From NCBI GenBank assembly GCA_031270825.1, contig JAISXH010000007.1, forward strand, positions 1 to 64,000: DNA of 64,000 nucleotides. Direction: 5' to 3'. The position numbers were made by a program, and so were the translations under genes. The notes below the pieces were generated by a model. The model did not search any database. It saw nothing but the letters and a program-made list of their open reading frames with translations, and was not told the origin of the DNA. Shown here one piece after another: positions 1 to 9,237 of this stretch. The stretch comes from Bifidobacteriaceae bacterium (lineage in GTDB: Bacteria > Actinomycetota > Actinomycetes > Actinomycetales > WQXJ01). Each line of letters begins with the position of its first letter. Within the stretch, counting starts at the first letter, position 1.

Positions 1-21
1 CTGCCCGCACCGCGCGGGCAG
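1..21. terminator. terminator-like hairpin of an upstream gene outside the window
   Basis: Perfect 8-bp inverted repeat ctgcccgc(1-8)/gcgggcag(14-21), 5-nt loop, followed by a T-rich stretch ttgttgtttt. Confidence 0.5.
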
Positions 22-151
22 CCCACCCACTTGTTGTTTTGATGGTGGTACCAGCGGTATCATCGATTGTGTGCCGGGGTCACACGCCGTACTGGAATGA
101 CCCTAACCCCACGGATACCCTGAGCGGTGCCAAGAAGAAAGGGGCCTAGAG

Positions 152-1246
152 GTGCCACGAACCGCCCCCCGCCGGCCAGCAATGGTGCGTGTCGGCATTT
201 CGAGTACAGACAGCGGCGCAACCATGGTGGAAGTGATGATAGCGGTGCTGCTGTTGTCGGTTTTTTCAATTGCCGCCGTGATGGCGATCACCGGCGGCAC
301 CGCCGCCAGTTCGGATAACCGCGCCCGCATCACTGCGGCGGGCTTGGCCCAGCGGGAGTTGGACTACTCCGGCGAAGTCATTGCCAGCGGGTCCAACGGC
401 GCCAATCTTCTTCGCGATCCGGTGCTCTATCCGCCGGTCAATCCGAACCTGCCGGCCTCCATGGACACTGGCGATGCCAACTACGCCTTCGGCGTGGACG
501 GCCAGCGCTACAAAGTCGAGCGCTCGGTCACCACCTATGTCACCCAAGTCAACTCGCCCTGCGATTCCGGATCCGGAGCCACCCAAACGGCCGAAGGAAC
601 GGTGGTGACGGTGACCGTGAGCTGGGAAGGGGCCAGCGCGGCCACGCGGCCCCACGTGGCCTCGAAGGTCTTCCCGCCGCACCCGAACGCGGTCTCCGGC
701 CTGACGACGGGCCAAAGCCAGATCGCCGTGGTGGTCAAGGGAGATGACCAAAACGGGACTGGTCCCCGTCAGGGCGTGGTGGTGGAAGTCAGCGGCCCGC
801 AGGTGTTGTCGCCGCGGGAAGTGACCAACATCAACGGCTGCGCGGTGTTCAAGGTGGTGCCCGGCTCGTCGGCGGGGTCGCTGTACACGGTGACGCTGAT
901 CGGCTACCAGGGTGGCGGATCCTATGTTTTCACCAACGGTCAGGTTCAACCGCATATAGACGTCACCGTGCTGCCGGATGAGACCAAGCTGGTTCCTTTC
1001 AACGGTTACAGCCAGGCCGGCAGTATCACGGTGCGAGTCCTGAACGCGCCGATCTCGGTCCAGATCGTTGATCTTCGCCCGCAGGACCCCAACGCCGGCG
1101 GCCCCAGGTCGGCGTACTTGGTTGGGGGCGCGGCGCTCTTCGGGGACTTGCCGCCCGGTTACTATTCGATCGAGATCGGGGGAGTCTCCAAGGGCACGGC
1201 GAACGTGGCCCCGGGCCTCAACCCACCTGTGGATGTGACGCTATGA
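152..1246 (+). CDS. type IV prepilin-like protein (PilV-like minor pilin)
   Basis: Class III prepilin motif SG/ATMVEVMIAVLLLSVF with Glu5 then hydrophobic helix; ATGA overlap with next CDS. Confidence 0.8.
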   Translation: MPRTAPRRPAMVRVGISSTDSGATMVEVMIAVLLLSVFSIAAVMAITGGTAASSDNRARITAAGLAQRELDYSGEVIASGSNGANLLRDPVLYPPVNPNLPASMDTGDANYAFGVDGQRYKVERSVTTYVTQVNSPCDSGSGATQTAEGTVVTVTVSWEGASAATRPHVASKVFPPHPNAVSGLTTGQSQIAVVVKGDDQNGTGPRQGVVVEVSGPQVLSPREVTNINGCAVFKVVPGSSAGSLYTVTLIGYQGGGSYVFTNGQVQPHIDVTVLPDETKLVPFNGYSQAGSITVRVLNAPISVQIVDLRPQDPNAGGPRSAYLVGGAALFGDLPPGYYSIEIGGVSKGTANVAPGLNPPVDVTL

Positions 1247-1977
1247 GACGGCATACCGACGTGGAGCCCGCTGCGGCTCCCGGTCACCGGAATGACAGCG
1301 GCATGACGTTGCCGGAACTCATTCTGGTGATCTTGATCGGCTCGATAGTCCTAGGTCTGATCGGCACGGCCATGGTCTCGATGATGAAACACGACTCCAA
1401 GAACATGATCCGCCAGAGCCGGGTCGACGGCATCCGGGAGATCAGCGTCTGGCTGGGCGACGCGCTGACCTACGCCGCCGTCCCGATCGGTTCCGCCTCC
1501 TCGGGCGCCACCGTCTTCAGCCAGGCGGAGCCCCAGAAGATGGAGTTCACGGCTGCTCTTCCGGTGGTCGGCGATTCGCAGGGCCAGCGCATCTCCAGAG
1601 TGACGGTCAAATTGGGCGAGACCTGTTGGGGCTCGCCCGGCGACGACCCGGGCGTGCTGCACCGCTGCGTGCAGTACCCCAAGATTCTGAGCGACAACAG
1701 CGAGGACCTGTGCACCAAAGGCAGCGCGGGCTGCCCGGACGACCTGTTCGAAGACCTGGTGGTGGCGCGGGACGTCGACGACTCCGACCCGATCTTCACC
1801 TACTTCGTGGGCTCCAGCGGGGTTTCCTCCAGCGTTTCGGCTGGTGCGCTAGGGAGCATCGGCGCGGTCGAATTGCTGGTCACGGTGGTCGGACCGGAAA
1901 CCGGCCGGGGCAGCGACCCGGACCTCCAGGCCACAGTCTTCAAACGGTTCACCGTCCAAGAATGGAGGAAGTTCTGA
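1243..1977 (+). CDS. type IV prepilin-like protein (PilW/PulJ-like minor pilin)
   Basis: Prepilin motif SG/MTLPELILVILIGSIVLGLIG with Glu5; overlaps neighbours. Confidence 0.8.
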   Translation: MRRHTDVEPAAAPGHRNDSGMTLPELILVILIGSIVLGLIGTAMVSMMKHDSKNMIRQSRVDGIREISVWLGDALTYAAVPIGSASSGATVFSQAEPQKMEFTAALPVVGDSQGQRISRVTVKLGETCWGSPGDDPGVLHRCVQYPKILSDNSEDLCTKGSAGCPDDLFEDLVVARDVDDSDPIFTYFVGSSGVSSSVSAGALGSIGAVELLVTVVGPETGRGSDPDLQATVFKRFTVQEWRKF

Positions 1978-3911
1978 TGAGGTCCTGCTTGGCGCGTCTG
2001 GCACGTCACCGCAAGGGGGCCGATCTCGGCATCACCATGGTCGCGGTGCTGGCCTCTTTCACCATCCTGATTGTGGTGGTCCTCGGTTCGCTGGCCTATC
2101 TCAGCGCCTCGACCAAGTCTTCCCGTTTCGAGCAGGACACCGATCTGGCTCTGGCGGCGGCGCAATCGGGCGTGAACGACCTCCTCAGCCGTCTGCGCGA
2201 GAACCCCGACTACTTGGCCGAGGTGGCGGCGACCAAGGACCTGGCCAGCGGCTACTGCAAGAACCCGGCGGTGGGCGGAAAGAACGCCGTCGCGGCCGAG
2301 AAAGACGATTTCGAAAGCATCTGCGACTGGCCCGAATCGCACGCCAAGTTCTATAAGTTCGACAATTCGAGCGCGCAGTCATCCCAGTCGTTCCACTACA
2401 GCGTTCACAACTGGGTGGCGATCGCGGACAGTTTCGACGTGGTTTCGACCGGGCGTTCGAATGGGGTGACACGTTCGGTGCGGGCGCATATAGCGCGCGA
2501 CCCGGCGCCAGGGTATCTGTACCTGTCAGATTACGAATTGGCCGATCCGACTGATTACACGGCCTACTACCCTGACGCCGAGTCGTCCGAAACCTGCGGC
2601 GAGGGCTACCCTTCGGCGACCACCATGGCTGTGCTGGGGTACAAGTGGGAAGTGGCTGGCGGGAGCAGGCCGGGACGCTTCTACACCAACAGCGATGGCT
2701 TCAACCGCCCCTGCTTGGAACCGAGTTTCGAGTCCTGGGATGTGCTTGACGGACGGGTCCATTCGAACGACACCATCAAGTCAGATGGAGCCACTTTCAA
2801 GTCCGAATTCACGACCAGCGACACCCGCTGCGTCGCCGTCCCGTCCAACCCGGCGTCATGGAGCACCTGCGTGGACGGCACTGCTAATTTCAACCAGATG
2901 CCGGCCAAACGGGGGAAGATCGTGCTCCCCGCCCTGCCGCCGAAGAACGACCCAAATGTTGTGGCCGAACTCGACGCCCGCGGCTGCGCCTACGACGGCG
3001 CGACGCGCATCATTTTCAACGGCGACGGCACCATGACGGTGTGGTCTAAGAACACCGACAACCCCTCCCAGCCGGCGCGTTGCGGCACAGCTGCGGAGTT
3101 GGACGCGGGGGTCACAAAGCCCGTCCCGGATGGCAGCCTGATCTACGTGCGCGACTTGGATCCGGTTGTCTATCCGAACCTGGCCAAGCCGATCCCAGCG
3201 GGATCTATTGGCGGTCCCGCCGGCGCCGAGCTGCCCCTGGGCAGCCACAGCGGATTGGACGTGTATAACGATCCCAAGTTCGCGCCCTCGGCAAATGCGA
3301 CCTACGACATCGAACTGGCCATGGAACGCCCCCAGATGTACATGAACGGCGGCAACGTTTGGGTTGAGGGCGAGGTCCAAGGCACGGTCACTATCTGGGC
3401 CGACTCCACAGCCATCATCACCGGGGATCTGACCACCGTCGATGATGACAACGATCTGATCGGGGTCATGGCCACTGGTTCAGTTGAGGTGTACAACCCA
3501 GTCCTGCACAAGCGGGAAGCCATCGCCGTCCCCGGGACCTCCAATCAGTTCGTGTGGAGCGCGCCCACCACGCCAGAGCGGTGGGCGTCCTGGCCGAAGG
3601 GGGACATCCTCATCGAGGCCGCCATCATTGCCGGCAGTGGCAGCTTCCGGGTGCAGAACTGGAAGTACGGCGGCTACCTGGGAACGCTCAAGGTCTATGG
3701 CTCGATCGCCCAGAACTTCCGCGGGGTGGTCGCTCAAGAGAGCGCCGGCGCCGCAACCCAGCCGAAGAACGGCTATTCCAAAGACTATAAGTACAACCCC
3801 AAGCTGGTCGAGAAACAGCCGCTGCTGTTCGAGCCCTTGGGGAACGGCGATTGGCTGATCACTTACCAGGAAAAGGTGGACCCAACCGAGTTCGCCAAGA
3901 AGGCTCCATAG
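1977..3911 (+). CDS. large PilX/GspK-like minor pilin candidate
   Basis: ORF track start (1626) is too far upstream; ATG at 1977 overlaps the TGA of the previous gene. N-terminus KGADLG/ITMVAVLASFTILIVVVLG resembles a prepilin; ~644 aa. Confidence 0.75.
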   Translation: MRSCLARLARHRKGADLGITMVAVLASFTILIVVVLGSLAYLSASTKSSRFEQDTDLALAAAQSGVNDLLSRLRENPDYLAEVAATKDLASGYCKNPAVGGKNAVAAEKDDFESICDWPESHAKFYKFDNSSAQSSQSFHYSVHNWVAIADSFDVVSTGRSNGVTRSVRAHIARDPAPGYLYLSDYELADPTDYTAYYPDAESSETCGEGYPSATTMAVLGYKWEVAGGSRPGRFYTNSDGFNRPCLEPSFESWDVLDGRVHSNDTIKSDGATFKSEFTTSDTRCVAVPSNPASWSTCVDGTANFNQMPAKRGKIVLPALPPKNDPNVVAELDARGCAYDGATRIIFNGDGTMTVWSKNTDNPSQPARCGTAAELDAGVTKPVPDGSLIYVRDLDPVVYPNLAKPIPAGSIGGPAGAELPLGSHSGLDVYNDPKFAPSANATYDIELAMERPQMYMNGGNVWVEGEVQGTVTIWADSTAIITGDLTTVDDDNDLIGVMATGSVEVYNPVLHKREAIAVPGTSNQFVWSAPTTPERWASWPKGDILIEAAIIAGSGSFRVQNWKYGGYLGTLKVYGSIAQNFRGVVAQESAGAATQPKNGYSKDYKYNPKLVEKQPLLFEPLGNGDWLITYQEKVDPTEFAKKAP

Positions 3912-3921
3912 CGAGTCCAAA

Positions 3922-4719
3922 ATGCCTGTTGAGACCCAAGACCTGATCGTCAGGGGGCTCGCTGGCGGCCTTCTTGGTCTGGTCGTCGGCTCGTTCCTGA
4001 CGGTTGTCATCACCCGAGTGCCGGACGGCGCCAGCCTGTGGCCGCGCTCAGCCTGCCCCAACTGCGGGGGGCGGGTGGGCGCCAAGGACAACATCCCGGT
4101 GCTGTCCTGGCTAGTGCTGCGCGGGCGTTGCCGCTCCTGTAAGGAACCGATCTCGCCGCTCTACCCAGTGGTCGAGGCCTCGACAGCGGTGCTGTTCACT
4201 CTGGTGGCGATGTTCGCCAGTCCGCTCGCCGCCGTTCCGGCCTATCTTTACGCGGCGGCGGTCGCCGTGGCGCTGACTGCTATTGACGCCAGAACCAGGC
4301 GGCTCCCGGACGCCATAGTGTTGCCGTCGTTTCCGGTGCTGGCGGCCCTGCTCGCCTTGGCCAGTTGGTTGACGGCTGACTGGTCGGCCTTGCTGCGAGC
4401 CGGGATCGGCGGCCTCGGGTTGCTGGTCGCCTACGGCCTGATCCATCTGATCAAGCCCAACGGAATGGGCAAGGGCGATGTCAAACTGGCCGGTCTGATC
4501 GGTTTGATACTGGCCTATCAAGGCTGGGGGCCGCTGGCGGTCGGCGTGTTCGGGGCGTTTCTGCTGGGCTCCGTCTGGGGAATCGGGGTTATCGCCAAGA
4601 GCCGGGGAGGGCGGAAGACAACTATCCCGTTCGGCCCGTGGATGTGCGCGGGGGCCGTCCTGGGTTGCGCGGTCGGGGGACCTTTGTGGGACCTGTATCG
4701 TCAAATGATGCAGGTTTGA
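3922..4719 (+). CDS. pilD: prepilin peptidase (A24 family, PilD)
   Basis: CPNC...CRSC zinc motif, AIDARTRRLPD and GKGDVKLAGLIG catalytic Asp motifs, multiple TM segments. Confidence 0.93.
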   Translation: MPVETQDLIVRGLAGGLLGLVVGSFLTVVITRVPDGASLWPRSACPNCGGRVGAKDNIPVLSWLVLRGRCRSCKEPISPLYPVVEASTAVLFTLVAMFASPLAAVPAYLYAAAVAVALTAIDARTRRLPDAIVLPSFPVLAALLALASWLTADWSALLRAGIGGLGLLVAYGLIHLIKPNGMGKGDVKLAGLIGLILAYQGWGPLAVGVFGAFLLGSVWGIGVIAKSRGGRKTTIPFGPWMCAGAVLGCAVGGPLWDLYRQMMQV

Positions 4720-4756
4720 AGACAGGGACTGATCGGACAATCGGAAAGGCGAGGCG

Positions 4757-5803
4757 ATGGCAAGAACCCAAGTGGTTGGGCTAGACATTGGCGACACCCA
4801 GTTGCGGGCCGCTGAGATAGCCGTGGACACCAGCAATCCGCTGGGACCGGCGGCGATCCAGCGGTACGCCGAGGTCGATTTGGTGCCCGATGCCGTCCGC
4901 GATGGCGAGGTTGTCAGGGCGTCAGATGTCACGGCCGCGATCAAGAGCCTCTGGAGCACGCAGCGCTTTGCGAGCAAAGACGTCGTCATTGGACTGGGCG
5001 GCCAAAGAGTGGTGGTTCGCGATGCGACCCTCCCGTCTGCCCCGCTCGAATCTTTGCGCTTGGCCCTGCCTTTCACCGTTCAAGATTTGATTATGGTCCC
5101 GGTGGACGAGTGCCAACTCGATTTCTATCCCCTGGCGGAGGCGGATGGACAGGTCAGCGGACTCCTCGTGGCGGCGCCCAACGAGGCCATTGAACACAAC
5201 GTCGACGCGGTCATAGGCGCGGGCTTGCGACCAGCGCGGGTCGATTTGGCCGCTTTCGCTCTGGTCCGGGCTCTGGCCCGGGGGCAATTCCAACGGGCGG
5301 TTGTTGGCCTGGTCGATGTCGGCGCCGACATGACCACTGTGGTCGTGGCCCAAAATGGCGAGCCCGCGATAATGCGGATTTTGCCCACAGGTGGCAGACT
5401 GATTACTGACCAAATCGCGCGGACCTTGGCGATCCCAGAACCGCGGGCGGAACGACTGAAGATTGAAGTGGCACTGATGAATCCAGGCGAGGCCAACGAA
5501 CAGGCCCATGGGGCCTTCGCCGTCATCGCCGAGAAATGCCAGGCCCTGGTCGAACAAGTGGCCAGAACCTTCTCCTTCTACAGCCAGGCTTCGGGGCATA
5601 CGGTTGAACACGTCGTGATCTCCGGTCGCGGCGGCATGTTGAACGGCCTGGGGCAGTACATTTCGACGGCGTTGCGGCTGCCGGCCTCGTTCTCGGCCTT
5701 AGACGCCAATTTCACGGTTCAGCGGACCGCCAAGGCGATGACGCCGGAGCAGCGGATGTCGTTGCCGGTGGCGGTTGGATTGGCGATGGGGGGTGTGGCA
5801 TGA
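4757..5803 (+). CDS. pilM: type IV pilus assembly protein PilM (actin-like ATPase)
   Basis: N-terminal VGLDIGDTQLRAAEI, internal VGLVDVGADMTTVVV, VISGRGGMLNGL. Confidence 0.9.
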   Translation: MARTQVVGLDIGDTQLRAAEIAVDTSNPLGPAAIQRYAEVDLVPDAVRDGEVVRASDVTAAIKSLWSTQRFASKDVVIGLGGQRVVVRDATLPSAPLESLRLALPFTVQDLIMVPVDECQLDFYPLAEADGQVSGLLVAAPNEAIEHNVDAVIGAGLRPARVDLAAFALVRALARGQFQRAVVGLVDVGADMTTVVVAQNGEPAIMRILPTGGRLITDQIARTLAIPEPRAERLKIEVALMNPGEANEQAHGAFAVIAEKCQALVEQVARTFSFYSQASGHTVEHVVISGRGGMLNGLGQYISTALRLPASFSALDANFTVQRTAKAMTPEQRMSLPVAVGLAMGGVA

Positions 5804-6567
5804 GCAGCGACCTTCCCCCGGCCTCAGGTGGGATAGGCCTGGGCAGCGCGATCGCGACCCGGCCCCGTGTGCCGGCCGTCAACCTGATGCCCGCCTATGT
5901 GGCCAAGCGACAGGCCGGCCGGGCCCTGCAAATCAAGGCTGGGATCGTGCTGGTGCTGGTGGTCTTGGGCTTGGGCGGTGGCTTCGCCGGATTGAGCATT
6001 TGGAAGGGCATGGCCGAATCCCGGCACTCCCAGGCGCAGGACGAATCCAAGCGCCTGGCCAAGGAGAGGGAACGGTATGCCGAGGTCATCCAAGTCAAGG
6101 AAGATCTGCAGCTGACGGCGGATGCGCTACTGGTGGCTGTGTCCTATGAGATCCGGTGGCCGGAACTGGTTGACGCCATGTTCGCAAATGTGCCCGAGGG
6201 CGCCAACATGGACTCCATGACCCTGCGGGGCATGTCCGCCACCGAGGCGGCCGCGCCTTCGGACTCCGTGCTCGCCTACCCCGGCATCGGCGGAGTCTCC
6301 TTGTCGGTCGAGGTGCCGTCCATGCCCGCCGTGGCCGCCTGGGTGCGCGGATTCAACTCTATTCCCGGGCTGGAAGAAGGCGTCTACACATCCGCCATCA
6401 AACAAGCGACCCCGGGTGGCGAAGTCTGGGCGGTCACCTGCTCCGCCCAGGTGAACTTGGTCGGCCTGGTCGGCAGCGAGTTCTTGCCGAAGGATTTCCA
6501 AGAGTGGCTGCTGGCAGCGCAACACCCTGAGGCCGAGGTCGCGCCGAATGAGGAGGGGACGGACTGA
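5800..6567 (+). CDS. pilN: PilN-like pilus assembly protein
   Basis: Position after pilM, N-terminal cytoplasmic VNLMP motif, single TM, coiled coil. Confidence 0.75.
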   Translation: MSSDLPPASGGIGLGSAIATRPRVPAVNLMPAYVAKRQAGRALQIKAGIVLVLVVLGLGGGFAGLSIWKGMAESRHSQAQDESKRLAKERERYAEVIQVKEDLQLTADALLVAVSYEIRWPELVDAMFANVPEGANMDSMTLRGMSATEAAAPSDSVLAYPGIGGVSLSVEVPSMPAVAAWVRGFNSIPGLEEGVYTSAIKQATPGGEVWAVTCSAQVNLVGLVGSEFLPKDFQEWLLAAQHPEAEVAPNEEGTD

Positions 6568-7211
6568 TGAGGGACCAACGTTCAACAGCGGTGCTGGCCC
6601 TGGCGGCTCTCTTGGCGCTGGCCTTGGGGGTAGGAGCCTACTTCCTGCTGTACGCGCCCACTTTGGACGCCCGCAGCGAGGCGATCCGCAAGGCCGAAGA
6701 GGTCGAAAAAGCCAACGCGGCAACCCAGAAAGAACTCACCCAACTGGCTGCGGACTCGAAGCGCCTTGAAGAAATGAAGGCCGAGCTGGCGATCAAGAGG
6801 GACCAGTTCCCCACCAGCCTCGAGCTGGCGGAGTTCACCGACGATCTAATCGCTTTGGCTGAGCAGTCCCAGGCGGTGGTGGATTCTGTGACCCGCCAGG
6901 CGCCCGCGGAGGTGCTGATCGCGCAGCCGCTACCCGAAGGGCCGGGAGGCCAGACGGCGCCCACCATTCCGCAACCTCCGCCGGGCCTCTACCAGTACCA
7001 ATTCACAATCGAGATCCAGGGCATGTTGGCCCAAACCCAGGAGTTCCTGCGGTTGTTGCAGGCTGACGAGGGGCGCATGTTCTTGGTCACCGGAGTGCAG
7101 ATGACGGGGGAAGGGCCCACCACTGTGGATGGGATCACCACGGCGACCGAGTACTCGATCACCGGCTTTACCTACGCGCTGGTTCCGGCCAATCAGATAC
7201 CCGGCGCTTGA
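6567..7211 (+). CDS. pilO: PilO-like pilus assembly protein
   Basis: N-terminal TM followed by coiled coil, position after pilN, overlapping start/stop. Confidence 0.75.
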   Translation: MRDQRSTAVLALAALLALALGVGAYFLLYAPTLDARSEAIRKAEEVEKANAATQKELTQLAADSKRLEEMKAELAIKRDQFPTSLELAEFTDDLIALAEQSQAVVDSVTRQAPAEVLIAQPLPEGPGGQTAPTIPQPPPGLYQYQFTIEIQGMLAQTQEFLRLLQADEGRMFLVTGVQMTGEGPTTVDGITTATEYSITGFTYALVPANQIPGA

Positions 7212-7228
7212 ACAGGGGGGAAGGACTA

Positions 7229-9160
7229 ATGGCTAATGGCAGAGTCCGCGGCACACCAAACTTGCGGACGCAAAGAATCTGGACCCTGATCGCCGGCGCA
7301 ACGGCGGTTGGGGCCATAGCGGCTACAACAATCAGCGGCGCCGGCACCGAAGCGGTCGCGGCGCAAGCGCCGGCGCAGCAGGCGCCGGCCATCCAACCGG
7401 CGGTGCTGCAGCAGTCAACGCTGGTCGAAGGCCAGTCGCGGAAGGACCGCCGCACCCTTCAGTCCGGAGTGACCATCTTGGACGGCCAGCTCTACTTGTG
7501 GGGTTGGGGTGTCTGCGGTGCCCTCGGCACCAAGGGGTCGGCAAACGAGGAATCGTGCCTGTCGACCAGTTGGACAACACCGGACAACCGGGCGCCGACC
7601 ACTGTGGTCGGTTTGCCGAACGGCGCCATTCAAGAAGTCACCGGCGGCATCTACAACTACAACGCTCTGGACACGGCCGGCTATGTCTGGGGTTGGGGTT
7701 CGCACGCCAACCGCGACGGCACCGGCGTTTCGGCGGCAGCCAGAAACAGCGACACAGGCAACGCAAAGTATGGCGCCGCCACTGGGGCGTCGTGGCCGCC
7801 GAAGCGCCTGCGCATCGGCGCTTCCTGGGATGACAGCTGCATGGACCCCCAGGCCCCTCACGTCAGCGCCAGCATCAAGACCAACTGCGGCAAGCCATAC
7901 CTGGGCGAAGGCGACCCGGTCACGCTCCTGTCTAGCACCGAGATGGCCGGCGCCGCCGTCACCAAGTCGGGTCTGGTCTATTCATGGGGCGGGTTCAACT
8001 ATGGCGGCGTCGGCGAGGGCGACCTCACCGGTCTGAACGGCAAGTGGAATCGCTACGGCGCCGTCCAGGTGCAGTTCCCGGCGGATTTCGACGTCACCGA
8101 GGATGGCAACCAGCCGGTCCAGCTAGAAGGCGGCTACCAAACCTACTGGCTGCTGCTGGAGAACGGCGAGGTCTGGTACTTCGGCGGCAACCCCAACACA
8201 GTATGGCTGGGTGGTGGGTCCCCGTGGGAGAGGTCCATCGGAGATCAACAGACGAAGTACTCCGGCCGGACATCGGTGGCCTTTAACGCCTATCCCGATG
8301 GAGTCGGTCAGATAGCAGTCAAATCGACGGCCTTGGCGCCCTGGTTCCGCGAAGCCAACAACCCCGATGGCTACATAGTTCAAGTGCACTCGGGAATCAG
8401 TTACGGGGCCGCGTTGCTGTCCACCGGCCGGATGCTGACCTGGGGAGATGGGGCCCACCGCGGAGCCCTGGGCCGGAAATGCCCAACCTCGCCGACAAGC
8501 GCTGCGGAAGCGTGTGCGCACACACCGACCTTGGTCGAGTTTGACAAACTCGGCGCCAACCCGAACATTGTTCAGTTCTCCTGCTCGTTCTCGGCTGTGA
8601 CGGCCTTGGCCGAGGACGGCACGCTCTACGGCTGGGGAGTCCCCGAGCGAAGCTACGAAGGCTATCCGAGTGACGGCGGAGGCAGAGGGACCGAGGTGTA
8701 TGAATACGGCTCGTCGAACCTCTTCACCGGCTACCTTCCGGCGGACCGCGGGGCGATCATCGTGGTGGACCGAAACGTGGTCGACTTCCAGACCGGTCAG
8801 GGCTTCGTCATCTGGTGGGACGTCAACGGCAAACAATGGGGCCGGGGCTGGCATGAGCACGGCTCGCTCGGCCACCATGGCGGCAACTGGGGGCGTCCCG
8901 GCTTCTTCAACGAGACCCGCAAGCGCTGGGTCTGGTTCACGGAGCCCCAGTATGAGGACTGCCAGTATAACGACCAGAGTTCAGGCTATGGTAGCTGGCC
9001 GAGCGATGAGGCGGTCATGTTCAAGACCACCGTTAAGAACAAATACAACGGGGTTGATTATTACTGCTCTGATCTGAACCTCAAGGACCCCAACACCGGC
9101 GCGTGGCTTCATCGCTTCAGCCTGGAGCAGTGCCTGGAGGGCAAGTGCGACGGGCCCTAG
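7229..9160 (+). CDS. exported RCC1-like repeat (probable beta-propeller) protein
   Basis: Start at ATG 7229 preceded by gggggaagga RBS; N-terminal hydrophobic segment; repeats LYLWGWGVCGALG, GYVWGWGSHANRDG, LVYSWGGFNYGGVGEG, RMLTWGDGAHRGALG, TLYGWG. Confidence 0.75.
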   Translation: MANGRVRGTPNLRTQRIWTLIAGATAVGAIAATTISGAGTEAVAAQAPAQQAPAIQPAVLQQSTLVEGQSRKDRRTLQSGVTILDGQLYLWGWGVCGALGTKGSANEESCLSTSWTTPDNRAPTTVVGLPNGAIQEVTGGIYNYNALDTAGYVWGWGSHANRDGTGVSAAARNSDTGNAKYGAATGASWPPKRLRIGASWDDSCMDPQAPHVSASIKTNCGKPYLGEGDPVTLLSSTEMAGAAVTKSGLVYSWGGFNYGGVGEGDLTGLNGKWNRYGAVQVQFPADFDVTEDGNQPVQLEGGYQTYWLLLENGEVWYFGGNPNTVWLGGGSPWERSIGDQQTKYSGRTSVAFNAYPDGVGQIAVKSTALAPWFREANNPDGYIVQVHSGISYGAALLSTGRMLTWGDGAHRGALGRKCPTSPTSAAEACAHTPTLVEFDKLGANPNIVQFSCSFSAVTALAEDGTLYGWGVPERSYEGYPSDGGGRGTEVYEYGSSNLFTGYLPADRGAIIVVDRNVVDFQTGQGFVIWWDVNGKQWGRGWHEHGSLGHHGGNWGRPGFFNETRKRWVWFTEPQYEDCQYNDQSSGYGSWPSDEAVMFKTTVKNKYNGVDYYCSDLNLKDPNTGAWLHRFSLEQCLEGKCDGP

Positions 9161-9237
9161 GAGCAGAACGATCAATCCGACTACCGACTTGCTCACAGCG
9201 GTTGTGAGCGACGCATGGAAGGGAAAATGAGCACCTG

